Shown piece by piece: positions 26,597 through 35,722 of a stretch of DNA of 64,000 bases. The first letter of the stretch is position 1; each line of letters starts with the position of its first letter. The notes below the pieces were generated by a model. It had not been told where the DNA came from and made no database searches. It worked only from the letters and a program-made list of their open reading frames with translations. The translations under genes and the position numbers were made by a program. Source of the DNA: Salegentibacter mishustinae (GTDB taxonomy: Bacteria > Bacteroidota > Bacteroidia > Flavobacteriales > Flavobacteriaceae); assembly GCF_002900095.1 (NCBI RefSeq), contig NZ_LLKN01000002.1:1984001-2048000 (forward strand), in the 5' to 3' direction.

Positions 26597-28144
26597 TTAT
26601 TCTTTATAAGTTTCTTTCTCTTCTGCAACTTTTAGCTGATTTTCCTGATCTAAAGTATACTCTTTACCGAAATCCTTAATTGACTTTCTTCGCCCAGAAG
26701 CTTTTTTAAGTAAACTTTCTGCCTTCAATCCTTCAATTTCCCTCAACAACTCCCTGGCATCTCCATCACTCGCTAGTTGCGGCACCAATTCTCCTTTAAA
26801 AGCTTTATGCAAAATAGCCTGAGGTAATTGTTCAATTTTAGCTTTTAAAAGCTCATATTTCTCCTGGATTTTATCGGCTTTTTCAAAAAGGGTTTCTACA
26901 CGATTAACAATTTCTTGTTGTTCTTCAATTTCAATATCTGGAATTTTCAGGTTTTTAATTTTTTTTGCATTCAAATTGGGCTGGGTAATTGCAGTAGAAT
27001 TTAGCCCCATTTCTTTTTGAAGTTGGGGAGATATTAAAGAATAGTAAACGAAATCGGTTAAAGCATTTTCATTAAATCGAAATCTTATCAGGTAGGCACT
27101 AGGTATTATAATCTCCGATCCAAAATATCGGGCCATTTTTCCGATGCTTCCCGTTCTCGTGATAAGTAAATCCCCTGTTTTGACCCTATATAATTCTAAC
27201 TTATTAGGATCAGTAATTTCTACTTTGGGTATATTCTCGCTTATAACTATTTGTCCAGAATCGGACATATCCGTAGTTCTTACGGTCCTATAACCAGTAT
27301 TTGAGTATGCGGTTTTATTGAAACGAGGACCGTAAAAAGAACTCTCGCAATATTTAGATAACTCTGTGAAACCCCATTCAAAATTTCTCCCCTCTCTCCA
27401 CCCCTCCGTCAACTTCCCAGTTACAGCTTGAGCTAGAACCTGCTGACGAAAGTTTTGTAAAAGCTGCGGGATTTTAGCTAAACTGGCTTTGATTTTATCT
27501 GATCTCGAAAATAAATTATCCAGCTTGGCAACTATCCGCTCCTGCTCGGCTAAAGGAGGAAGAGGAATTCTATATTTTCTAACATTATTAACATTCAGGT
27601 TTTTCAACCCTGAACCAATTGCTCCAGTATGGGCTTGAGTCCTACCATAGTAACTGTTTAAATAAGCAACTAAAAAATCCGAATTAATTAATTCATGTAT
27701 TGGTTTAATTAAAGTAAGACTTACATAAATTGCAAAATCAAACTCAAAAGGCACTTTTGCCGCTTCACCACAATTTCCAACCCTTGTATAAAGTACGTCC
27801 TCCAGTTCAGGTTTACCTCCAACTGTCAATTTAGAAAACTGTTCTTTTGATATATATTTAATTTTATTCAAATTTGCTTTAAATGGTCTTGCGTTCTGAG
27901 CGGAAAGAAAAGGTATTCCCTCATCAACATACCTTGGTTTCTTCGCAACGCCACACGTGACCAACCAAGTCACGTCCATGATATTTACGTTAAGCCAATT
28001 TTCAGGCAAACTAAAATCGAAATCAAAGAACCAATCTGTATTCCTAAATTTTTCTCTTAACTTCTTTTTAGAATTTGATTTTTCTCTATTGATTGCTTCG
28101 ATAAATTGTAGCTTTAGATCAGCATATGGTAATTCCTTAGTCAT
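26597..28144 (-). CDS. hsdS: Type I restriction-modification specificity subunit HsdS
   Basis: The 515-residue protein has two target-recognition domains. The first ends in VRKYRIPLPPLAEQERIVAKLDNL and leads into the first long conserved helix. The second ends in KNLKIPDIEIEEQQEIVNRVETL, followed by the second helix and ILHKAFKGELVPQ. Each domain reads one half of a bipartite DNA site. Two HsdM and two HsdR subunits assemble on it. The start overlaps the hsdM stop (TAATG at 28144). There are no inverted partial hsdS copies in the window, so no sign of phase variation by recombination. The DNA sequence recognised cannot be predicted here. Confidence 0.95.
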   Translation of the reverse strand: MTKELPYADLKLQFIEAINREKSNSKKKLREKFRNTDWFFDFDFSLPENWLNVNIMDVTWLVTCGVAKKPRYVDEGIPFLSAQNARPFKANLNKIKYISKEQFSKLTVGGKPELEDVLYTRVGNCGEAAKVPFEFDFAIYVSLTLIKPIHELINSDFLVAYLNSYYGRTQAHTGAIGSGLKNLNVNNVRKYRIPLPPLAEQERIVAKLDNLFSRSDKIKASLAKIPQLLQNFRQQVLAQAVTGKLTEGWREGRNFEWGFTELSKYCESSFYGPRFNKTAYSNTGYRTVRTTDMSDSGQIVISENIPKVEITDPNKLELYRVKTGDLLITRTGSIGKMARYFGSEIIIPSAYLIRFRFNENALTDFVYYSLISPQLQKEMGLNSTAITQPNLNAKKIKNLKIPDIEIEEQQEIVNRVETLFEKADKIQEKYELLKAKIEQLPQAILHKAFKGELVPQLASDGDARELLREIEGLKAESLLKKASGRRKSIKDFGKEYTLDQENQLKVAEEKETYKE

Positions 28145-29604
28145 TATTTCAACTCCTTTATCATCGCGTTTAACTCTGCAGTAATGCTATTTAATTCAGC
28201 CAAAGCTTCTTCGGCAATCTCAATAGGTTCTCCTAAATCTTCTCCATTACTAATACTTTCATCTGCAATTAAGCCTAAATCCAGGCTATCATCCTTTTTG
28301 GCGATTTCTTCCCTGCTTATAAATTTCCAGCGCTCATCTTTAATTTGCTTTCTTTTTTCATCGCTAATATTGCCATCATAATCTGCTTCCACATTTTCTA
28401 CAGAAATCCCACCTGTATAAGCTTTTACGAAATCTTCAAATGCTGTCTCGGTGAAAGGGGTGCGTTTTCCGTAATTGGGAACATTGGTTCGCATATCATA
28501 AAACCATACTCTTTTGGTATTTTCAATTTCCGTAGTGCTTCTGGTAAAAAACAACACATTGGTTTTTACACCTGCTGCATAAAAAATTCCGGTAGGTAAA
28601 CGAAGAATGGTATGCAAGTCACATTTATCCATCAGGTCACGACGAATACGTTGGCCGTCTCCATCTTCAAATAAAACATTATCGGGCAATACCACCGCAG
28701 CACGGGCTTTCCCATCTCTCTTTAAACTACGATAAATATGCTGTAGAAAATTGAGTTGCTTGTTGCTGGTGGGAAAAGTAAAATCGTCCCGGGAAGGCCG
28801 CTCCCCACCTTTCTTAGTACCGAAAGGCGGGTTTGCCAATACGCCATCATAATTTTTTAAACCTTTACCAAATTCAGTTAAAGTATCCGCATAATAAATT
28901 TTGCTTTCCAAACCGTGCAACCTGGCGTTCATCAAAGCCAGACGGTGTGCATCACCAACCAGTTCAACTCCACTAAAAGCTTCTTCCTCCTGGAATTTCC
29001 GTTCCTTTTCTGAAAGCTTATAATAATTATCATTTTTATCTCTCAGATACTGGTTTGCAGAGATCATAAAACCAAACGTACCGGCCGCGGGATCGTTCCA
29101 ACGTTCTCCCAGTTTCGGCACCAAAAGATCAACCATTACGTTGATGAGAGGCCTGGGCGTAAAGTACTGCCCGGCACCACTTTTCTTTTCACCGGCATTC
29201 TTTTCCAACAGGCTTTCGTAAATATCACCCATCGTATCCCGGTCATCTTCCTCATACCAGTCTATCTTATCAATAGCCTGCACAAGCGTATCAAAATTCA
29301 CGGGTTTTTTTAAGCTGGTAGATGCATTGGTGTATATCTCTTTTATACTTTCACTTGTGGAGGAATTACTAATTTCCGCAAGAAATTTGCGGTAGCGGAC
29401 AAAAGCTTCATTGTTATCATCTTCATCAACAAAACTGCGCCATCTGTATTTATCTGGGATATGCTCCTCAAATCCTTTTACTTCAGATAACTTCAGAAAA
29501 AGTATATAAGTTAATTCGTTTAGATATTGGTGATAGGTAACTCCGTCATCTCGTAAAACATTACAAAGTCCCCATAATTTTTGTGCTATTTGGTCTGCGC
29601 TCAT
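28144..29604 (-). CDS. hsdM: Type I restriction-modification methyltransferase subunit HsdM
   Basis: The 486-residue protein has the HsdM N-terminal helical domain (WGLCNVLRDDGVTYHQYLNEL) and an N6-adenine methyltransferase domain with GAGQYFTPRPLIN, the AdoMet motif DPAAGTFGF (about 167) and the catalytic NPPF (about 258). It methylates adenine at the type I site to protect the host and takes part in restriction with HsdR and HsdS. The gene is 20 bases downstream of hsdR and overlaps hsdS by one base. The order R-M-S is not the commonest but is known. Confidence 0.95.
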   Translation of the reverse strand: MSADQIAQKLWGLCNVLRDDGVTYHQYLNELTYILFLKLSEVKGFEEHIPDKYRWRSFVDEDDNNEAFVRYRKFLAEISNSSTSESIKEIYTNASTSLKKPVNFDTLVQAIDKIDWYEEDDRDTMGDIYESLLEKNAGEKKSGAGQYFTPRPLINVMVDLLVPKLGERWNDPAAGTFGFMISANQYLRDKNDNYYKLSEKERKFQEEEAFSGVELVGDAHRLALMNARLHGLESKIYYADTLTEFGKGLKNYDGVLANPPFGTKKGGERPSRDDFTFPTSNKQLNFLQHIYRSLKRDGKARAAVVLPDNVLFEDGDGQRIRRDLMDKCDLHTILRLPTGIFYAAGVKTNVLFFTRSTTEIENTKRVWFYDMRTNVPNYGKRTPFTETAFEDFVKAYTGGISVENVEADYDGNISDEKRKQIKDERWKFISREEIAKKDDSLDLGLIADESISNGEDLGEPIEIAEEALAELNSITAELNAMIKELK

Positions 29605-29624
29605 TCGTCTATTCTCAATTTATT

Positions 29625-32600
29625 TTAAGATGCTGAATATAGATTTTCATTCAACATTTTCAGGATGTCATCCAGGTTATTTTCAAAAATTTTATCCAGG
29701 CGTTTATAGCCTCCATCCCTCTTAAAAGGATCTTCATTCAGGTCTTCTTTTGTTAAAACAGTTTCTTTGAGCAACTGTGCCTCAAAACGCTCAATCCATT
29801 TAAGTTGAATTTTATTCCAATCTTTTAAACTTCTTATTTTTTCGATGGCATTCCTAATCCGCTGTTCGTGGCTCACCAAATGTGTATCCAGAGCCATAGT
29901 CCGAATAAAAGAAATAATGTCGGCCGCTATTTCTTCATTTTTAGCAGATTTCCAGGCAGTGCTTAGGGTTTTTGCATTATAGCCTTCCTGATCCAAAGCA
30001 AGTTTTAATTCCTTAAGCGACTTCCTGTCCAACTCTGAAGGTTTGGTACAAATAATATCCAAAGCAGTGAGTTTATTACGGTTTTGCTGAATAAAACTTC
30101 TAAAGCTTTCTATATAATCCTCTGGCTTTTTGGCTCTACCGTAACCTCGTTCTACTCCAAGCACCTCATCAGGATGCTCCGAAACCAATTGTCTCCTCGG
30201 AATAAAAATTTTCTTATCCAGGAAGCTCCAGAGATTTTTATATTCACTGGCTACTCTTTTGGCTTGTGCGCCTTCTGTAGCTTTTAAAACTTTGATTAAT
30301 TCTTCCGGATCTTTACCATCAGTCTGATACATAAATTCCTCTATCCGGTATTCTTCCAGATCTTTCTTTTTTCGTTGAATTTTAGCGATAATCTGCTGAA
30401 GTTGCTTTTCAGCACGTTCCGGTTTTTCAATAACTTCCAACTCTTCAACTAATTGCTGAAATGATGTAGCGGGATTAGACACTGTTTTCATTTGGGTATA
30501 ATCCTCTAAAGCTTCATAAACTCTTACAGTATCATAGATTCTGAAAAACTGCTTATCGATTTCAGGGCAAAGCCTGGTGGCTCTTCCCAACATTTGCTCA
30601 AATAGAATCCGGGACCGTACCCTACGCATAAAAACGATATTAGTTATGTGCGGTACATCTATTCCCGTAGTTAATAGATCAACAGTTACTCCTATATTGG
30701 GATATTTCTCATTTTTAAAGCGCTTGGTGAGATCCTCAGGATCATAAGTATTGCCCGTAATCTTTTTTATAGATCCTTCCGGCACATCAACTCCAATCGC
30801 TTCAAATTCCTCAAAAAGCATTCTTACAATAGTATCGGCGTGAGAATCCCTCACGGCAAAAATCAAGGTTTTTTCATCTCCTTCGGGATCCAGTTCCTGA
30901 ACCAATTGTTTAATTACCTCCCGGTTAAAAGATTCGGTGATCACCCCTTTATTAAACTGCTCAATTTCTACTTTCAGTTCATCTTCCAGTTCAGCCAGTT
31001 CTTCTATTTCATTGGTTTCAGGATTGTAAACTTTTGGCCGCTCTCCTTTTTTCCACAGAATTCCTTCCTCACTTAATCTTGTTTTAATAATAAAAGGTGG
31101 TTCGTGATCTACAAGATATCCATCAATGACAGCCTCCCTATAGGAATAACTATGAACGGGTTTTCCAAATATTTTTTTGGTATGAAGTGCAGGCGTAGCA
31201 GTAAGACCAATAATATGTGCATTAAAGTATTCAATTACACGTTTATACTGTCCTACGTAATCCTGCTCATTTTTAAAGTAAAAATCGTCTTCGTCTATTT
31301 CCTTGTCCAAATTATATCCGCGGTGTGCTTCATCTATAATTATGCAATCATAAGTATCTATAGGCAATGGATCATTTTCATTGTAGAATAATCGCTTCAC
31401 CAAACTTTGAACGGTAGCAAAATGCAGCCTGGTAGTATCTTCAGGAATATTCTGGTTCAGATCTTCTACCTGATAAACTTCGGCAAAGGTATTTACGTTT
31501 TCAATTTTATTATCCTTGAAACCACCTAGAGCCTGGTTTGCCAGTAAACGCCTATCGGTTAAGAATAAAATTCGCTTAAACCGGTTTGATTTGATAAAGC
31601 GATAAGCCAGTCCCTGAATGGTTCGCGTCTTACCTGTTCCAGTAGCCATTACTAACAACGCCCTTTTATCATCAGGACTTTTGATAATCTTATTTTCAAT
31701 AGCCTTGATGGCATCAATTTGATAATATCTTAATCCAAGACCATTCGGGTTTTTCAAATATTCATAATCACTCTTTTCCAGCTTTTGATTGGCCTTTTCT
31801 ACATCCCGATCAAATAGTTCTTTTAACCCTTCAGGTGAAAACCAACCCAGTAAAGCATTTGAATGATTGCGGTGGTTACGAACATCTAAAAACCAAATAC
31901 CACTTTTTGTTTTAAGTTGTTCTAAATATGGTCTCCCGTTGGTAGAAAAAAGAAACGGCACGTGATGTTCCTCCCATTTTCCAAGAAAATTACAGATTCC
32001 ATTTGGCTCAATGCTTTTAGCGTATCGCTTTGACTGATATAAATCGGTAGAAATATCTGAAGCATATTTCTTAGCCTCTACAATTCCATACAAATCCTCT
32101 CCAATAAAAAGTGCATAATCTGCCCATTTTGAACCACAGGGCCATTCAGCAATTGCTATGTTTTTACCCTTTTCAGGTACGGTTTTATTCTTTTTATAAT
32201 TGAAAGTTTCTGTATCACACTCCCATCCTGATTCTCGAAGTTTTTCGTCAATAAGGTCACGGGTTTCCGCTTCTGTTTTGGTCAGATTGTTAGCTACTAC
32301 TTTAGACCTTTCCTTTCGTTCTTCTACTACATTCTCTGAAGCATTTAAAGAGGCTATCTTTTCTTCATAATTGACAACCTTTTTTGAAAGTAGTTTTAAT
32401 TCTTCCTCTAGTTTTTCAACAGATTTTTGTTCTTCGTTAGAAGGTAATTTATATTCCTCTGTTTCCAGATAATCATTTTCATATGTTTCATAGAACCACC
32501 TTGCTAATTGGTAAGATTTTTTTAAAACGAAAAATGCCTCCCGGTTTGACCTTTCTCCTTGATGGCTCGCTTTGTTTCCAGATATTCGTATAGTATGCAG

Positions 32601-32846
32601 AATATCTTTTATAATCTCAGGAATTATATTAGAACAGAATAACTGTTTTATTCTTTCCATCTGGTTTCCCTCAAAACCATCCAGCCCTTCAAATTCCCAA
32701 ACAAGTTTTGAAATTTTTTCTGAAAATAATCGAGCTTTCGCTAAAGAAGAACTTGGGTCAATATGTATTAGCTTCTCAGCAAGTTCAGCAACTTTATAAA
32801 GTTCAGGATACGTAGGTTCGAGGAAAGAAAATTTAGAGTTATTCAT
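29625..32846 (-). CDS. hsdR: Type I restriction enzyme motor/nuclease subunit HsdR
   Basis: The 1073-residue protein has a DUF4145-like N-terminus (about 10-110), a coiled coil (about 135-175), the HSDR_N nuclease core (WADYALF…GIVEAKK, about 235-260), superfamily-2 helicase motifs MATGTGKTRT, DEAHRGYN, LTATPA, TTGIDVP and MLGRATR, and an EcoEI-type C-terminal domain. It translocates DNA and cuts away from the site. ATG 32846 is preferred over the upstream TTG at 32864 because it has a well-placed AAGGAG. It follows the zinc-ribbon nuclease-like gene by 4 bases. The architecture resembles the EcoEI branch. Confidence 0.95.
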   Translation of the reverse strand: MNNSKFSFLEPTYPELYKVAELAEKLIHIDPSSSLAKARLFSEKISKLVWEFEGLDGFEGNQMERIKQLFCSNIIPEIIKDILHTIRISGNKASHQGERSNREAFFVLKKSYQLARWFYETYENDYLETEEYKLPSNEEQKSVEKLEEELKLLSKKVVNYEEKIASLNASENVVEERKERSKVVANNLTKTEAETRDLIDEKLRESGWECDTETFNYKKNKTVPEKGKNIAIAEWPCGSKWADYALFIGEDLYGIVEAKKYASDISTDLYQSKRYAKSIEPNGICNFLGKWEEHHVPFLFSTNGRPYLEQLKTKSGIWFLDVRNHRNHSNALLGWFSPEGLKELFDRDVEKANQKLEKSDYEYLKNPNGLGLRYYQIDAIKAIENKIIKSPDDKRALLVMATGTGKTRTIQGLAYRFIKSNRFKRILFLTDRRLLANQALGGFKDNKIENVNTFAEVYQVEDLNQNIPEDTTRLHFATVQSLVKRLFYNENDPLPIDTYDCIIIDEAHRGYNLDKEIDEDDFYFKNEQDYVGQYKRVIEYFNAHIIGLTATPALHTKKIFGKPVHSYSYREAVIDGYLVDHEPPFIIKTRLSEEGILWKKGERPKVYNPETNEIEELAELEDELKVEIEQFNKGVITESFNREVIKQLVQELDPEGDEKTLIFAVRDSHADTIVRMLFEEFEAIGVDVPEGSIKKITGNTYDPEDLTKRFKNEKYPNIGVTVDLLTTGIDVPHITNIVFMRRVRSRILFEQMLGRATRLCPEIDKQFFRIYDTVRVYEALEDYTQMKTVSNPATSFQQLVEELEVIEKPERAEKQLQQIIAKIQRKKKDLEEYRIEEFMYQTDGKDPEELIKVLKATEGAQAKRVASEYKNLWSFLDKKIFIPRRQLVSEHPDEVLGVERGYGRAKKPEDYIESFRSFIQQNRNKLTALDIICTKPSELDRKSLKELKLALDQEGYNAKTLSTAWKSAKNEEIAADIISFIRTMALDTHLVSHEQRIRNAIEKIRSLKDWNKIQLKWIERFEAQLLKETVLTKEDLNEDPFKRDGGYKRLDKIFENNLDDILKMLNENLYSAS

Positions 32847-32850
32847 AAGT

Positions 32851-33468
32851 CTATACTCCTTCAAAAAATTGTACTGCGAATTGACAGAAATCTATAATAA
32901 CCTCCTTATCAAGATCAAACTCCTTTCTACTACCTAAATAATTTTTGGTTTTTGGAGTAATTTCTTTTCCCGCTATTAATTCTTCAACTGTAATACATTT
33001 TATATGTTTCTTTGAGACAAGAATTATAAATGCATTTTGATATGGATAATTCTCTGGTAGGTTTTTAAGCTTAAATTCACCGCTTGCTCTAAATTTTACT
33101 TCTATAAAATATACCGCTTTCTTGTTTGGATTTTGGATAACGAAATCAGGCATCCTTCTAATATCATCTGCCACATCAGTTCTTACCCCTTTTAAAAGGT
33201 CCATAATTCCGGGAATAGTATTCTCCATTCCGTATCTAAAAACATTATAATTTAAGCTTAGAAAAAGTTCCTGAATTAAGGTTTCCGCTATTCTTCCTTT
33301 AATCATGTTATAGCGGTAATTTCGGTCTTTATCGGAAAGCCCGGTTTTAGTCTCTCGGGGTTCTTCTTCTAAAACTGCTACTTCATTGCTATCATCGCTC
33401 TTATAACAACCATAACATAGACCTCCATTAAATTTAGTGTAGGATCCACATTGAATACATTCTGCCAT
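32851..33468 (-). CDS. Zinc-ribbon PD-(D/E)XK nuclease-like protein, first gene of R-M operon
   Basis: The 205-residue protein begins with a four-cysteine zinc ribbon (MAECIQCGS then GGLCYGCYK), a disordered acidic link, and a domain with a restriction-nuclease-like core: IKGRIAETLIQELFLSLNYN, MPDFVIQNPNK (Asp) and AVYFIEVKFR (Glu-x-Lys). That spacing is the PD-(D/E)XK signature. Its stop lies 4 bases before the hsdR start, so it is in the operon. It may add a second nuclease or a sensor to the type I system, or it may be an independent DNA-end or Holliday-type enzyme. I do not recognise a named family, and the catalytic reading is inference. Confidence 0.65.
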   Translation of the reverse strand: MAECIQCGSYTKFNGGLCYGCYKSDDSNEVAVLEEEPRETKTGLSDKDRNYRYNMIKGRIAETLIQELFLSLNYNVFRYGMENTIPGIMDLLKGVRTDVADDIRRMPDFVIQNPNKKAVYFIEVKFRASGEFKLKNLPENYPYQNAFIILVSKKHIKCITVEELIAGKEITPKTKNYLGSRKEFDLDKEVIIDFCQFAVQFFEGV

Positions 33469-33655
33469 TAAAAAATTGGTAATTTGGGTTAATTAGCTAA
33501 CTGCGGTAGGGCGCAAATGAATTGAACGTAAATATAGAAAAATCTTAGAGAAACGTTAAGGAAAGGATGTTCCATTTTTTTGCTCCCAAAAACTGCCATT
33601 TTCTATCTCTTCTAAAATTAAAGAGATTTCAGTAAATTGTTACAAATACAAAACC

Positions 33656-34276
33656 ATGTGCTACCGTACCAAATTAAACTCTAAACTCAGCGAAATAGAG
33701 CGTAGCCTTGAAGCTCGATTTATTGACCCAGATGAATATAAGCCACAACTGGAAATTAATGCTTTTACTTTTTCAAAAACGTCGGTAATTTCCGATGAAA
33801 ATCAAGGTGAAATCCAAATGTTTAATTGGGGTTTAATTCCGTTTTGGGCCAAGGATGACAAGATTAAGAAGATGACCCTAAACGCTAAGATTGAAACCAT
33901 AGCTGAAAAACCTTCTTTTCGGAATTCAGTAAAAAAACGTTGTCTAATTATAGCTGATGGTTACTATGAATGGCAATGGAAAGATCCTAAAGCAAAAGAA
34001 AAACAGAAATATTTAATTACTCCTACAGATCAGGAGATTTTTGCCTTCGCAGGTATTTACTCTACCTGGATAAATCCGGAAACCGATGAAACCTTAAACA
34101 CTTATTCTATCGTAACCACCGAAGCAAATGAATTAATGGCTGAAATTCATAACAACAAAAAAAGAATGCCGGTAGTATTAAAAAAACAGGATCATCAATC
34201 TTGGCTCAATGGCACCGATCATTCAAACTTCGCATTTCCTTATGAAGTACCTTTAATTGCAACTGCGGTTGAGTAA
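33656..34276 (+). CDS. SRAP/HMCES-family protein (YedK-like)
   Basis: The 206-residue protein starts MCYRTKL: after removal of Met the Cys becomes the N-terminal nucleophile, as in YedK/HMCES. Other conserved sites are the LNAKIET segment (Asn; NARxET in relatives), ADGYYEWQ (Glu) and EIHNNKKRMPVVL (His). By family it crosslinks to abasic sites in single-stranded DNA and protects them at replication forks. It is divergent from the R-M operon (187 bases between) and convergent with the lipoprotein gene. SRAP genes are often found on mobile DNA; in this position it could protect single-stranded DNA during transfer or help survive self-restriction, which is inference. Confidence 0.9.
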   Translation: MCYRTKLNSKLSEIERSLEARFIDPDEYKPQLEINAFTFSKTSVISDENQGEIQMFNWGLIPFWAKDDKIKKMTLNAKIETIAEKPSFRNSVKKRCLIIADGYYEWQWKDPKAKEKQKYLITPTDQEIFAFAGIYSTWINPETDETLNTYSIVTTEANELMAEIHNNKKRMPVVLKKQDHQSWLNGTDHSNFAFPYEVPLIATAVE

Positions 34277-34288
34277 ATAATTGGTTAT

Positions 34289-34777
34289 TCAACTCTCTTC
34301 AGATAATAAATTATTTAAACAGCGTGTTATTGCTATTCGAATATCATCCGCTTCTGTCTCCCCACGACCTTCAGCAGTACAGGATGAAATTAAGACATTA
34401 GAATCCGATGAAATAAATTGAATTGTAACCTCTATTGTGTAGCTACCTAGGCCTGTATTCCTTCTACCACTTTCACCATAGTTAACTATTAAAGTTTCAT
34501 TAGCCAACTCACTTTTTAATTCTGGGATTAAAATAAATCCATCTTTAACTAATATCCCCGAAATAACATCCCTTGGATTTACGCTTTTGCTTGTTGAATA
34601 ATATTGACCATTGACTGATGCGCCGGAGCTTGAAGTCAAGCTACTTGTTTGAGAAATAAAAATGTACTTGTAAGCACTAATGGATTTATTTTTAATTGAT
34701 GTCACGGGTTGTAATGGAGCACAGCTACTTAAAATGATACTTGAAATTAAAAAAATTAACAGTCTTATTTTTTTCAT
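34289..34777 (-). CDS. Hypothetical lipoprotein
   Basis: The 162-residue protein has a lipoprotein signal peptide with lipobox ILSSC (Cys about 19) and mature sequence rich in Ser. The motifs KYIFISQTSSLTSSSG, NPRDVISGILVKDGFILIP and ADDIRIAITRCLNNLL suggest a small alpha/beta lipoprotein, perhaps like DUF4136-type or CsgG-associated proteins, but no family is certain. It would be anchored in the outer membrane. It lies between the SRAP gene and the mobilization region and has no clear partner. Confidence 0.7.
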   Translation of the reverse strand: MKKIRLLIFLISSIILSSCAPLQPVTSIKNKSISAYKYIFISQTSSLTSSSGASVNGQYYSTSKSVNPRDVISGILVKDGFILIPELKSELANETLIVNYGESGRRNTGLGSYTIEVTIQFISSDSNVLISSCTAEGRGETEADDIRIAITRCLNNLLSEES

Positions 34778-35252
34778 TTTCTTAATGTTTTAATAAGAAT
34801 TGCTGTATGTAGCTATAATTGGCGATATAAATTTAAAAATCAATAGTTTAACTATTTTCCTAGAGTTTCTAAAATACTACTTTTTTAGCAAAAACCTTTA
34901 TAACAACCAATCAGATTTGGAAGTTCCTAAAACTAGTTTATTCGAAATACCCTGCCCCATAATCTACCATAATCTGCGCTGGATCCTCTGCTGTTTTTAT
35001 AGCGTACGGGAAGTTAAGCGTAAAGTAAAAACAGCAGGGGGCGCAACCTATTTAATTTTATAAAACCAGTAAATTTCTGCCTGTTTTCAGGGTCTTTCAA
35101 GCCATTTACTGGTAATCTCCTCGCTTTGCACCAACTATTTAAAAAATTGCACTAAACTTTACTAAATTTTTGCCGCAAATTTCAACGGTTTTACTGAGGG
35201 TTACAGGGCATTTGCCGCAATTTTACTAATTTTTACACCAGGGCATTTGTCA
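34778..35252. other. Non-coding region next to mobilization genes, with short repeats
   Basis: No convincing gene is seen in these 475 bp. They contain the 12-bp inverted repeat listed separately, a 9-bp inverted repeat (CCAGTAAAT at 35066, ATTTACTGG at 35104), and direct repeats of TTTGCCGCAA (35169 and 35211) and CAGGGCATTTG (35204 and 35239). Such a density of short repeats downstream of a relaxase operon suggests a transfer or replication site. Confidence 0.4.
34988..35037. repeat. Long-spaced inverted repeat
   Basis: CTGCTGTTTTTA (34988-34999) is the exact inverse of TAAAAACAGCAG (35026-35037), with 26 bases between that include AGCGTA and AAGCGTAA. It could be a second transfer-related structure or a regulatory hairpin. 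It has no T run, so it is not a standard terminator. Confidence 0.5.
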
Positions 35253-35711
35253 TTACAAACCCTGGTATCCACCCTGTATCCACTCGCAGTATGCCTGGTG
35301 GATTTTCGGATACGCTGCAAAATAATCTTCATATTGGGTATTCTGAGATTCCATAATCGTTCGGTAAACTTCAAAATTGTCTTCTACCTTTTCTTTGGAG
35401 GTATAACCAAAATACCCCACGAAGCCTAAAGCAATAATTCCCGATATTCCGAAAAGAATCAGCAGATAATTGGGTATGATCCTGGCGCGCTTTAATTTCC
35501 GGTCTATCTCCTTTAGTATTTCATCTGTTTTTCCCTTTTCTATTTCCTGTTTTTGCAGGAATGTGTTCAGGTTCTTTTCCAATGCTTCCGTACTAATGGG
35601 GATGCTCATCTTTTCTAACTGTTCCGAGAGCTTTTGAAGCTCCAGCACTGCCGTTTTGAAATCCTTCATTTCATCGGCCATCAGTTCCATAATCTCATCT
35701 AGTTTTTTCAT
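35253..35711 (-). CDS. Mobilization-associated membrane protein (DUF6730-like)
   Basis: The 152-residue protein has a long N-terminal coiled coil (about 1-75, with AVLELQKLSEQLEKM and EILKEIDRKLKRARI), one membrane helix (about 79-100, LLILFGISGIIALGFVGYFGY) and a C-terminal soluble tail. Small coiled-coil plus membrane proteins occur beside relaxase genes in flavobacterial mobilizable elements and may help dock the relaxosome to a helper transfer system. ATG 35711 is preferred to the GTG three bases upstream. It starts 12 bases after the relaxase stop. The family name is a tentative recollection. Confidence 0.65.
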   Translation of the reverse strand: MKKLDEIMELMADEMKDFKTAVLELQKLSEQLEKMSIPISTEALEKNLNTFLQKQEIEKGKTDEILKEIDRKLKRARIIPNYLLILFGISGIIALGFVGYFGYTSKEKVEDNFEVYRTIMESQNTQYEDYFAAYPKIHQAYCEWIQGGYQGL

Positions 35712-35722
35712 CACTTAAAGTT

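Noticed and set aside
34800-35063. 87-codon plus-strand frame near the relaxase operon
   Set aside because: It runs through an inverted repeat and has an improbable composition; the region looks non-coding.
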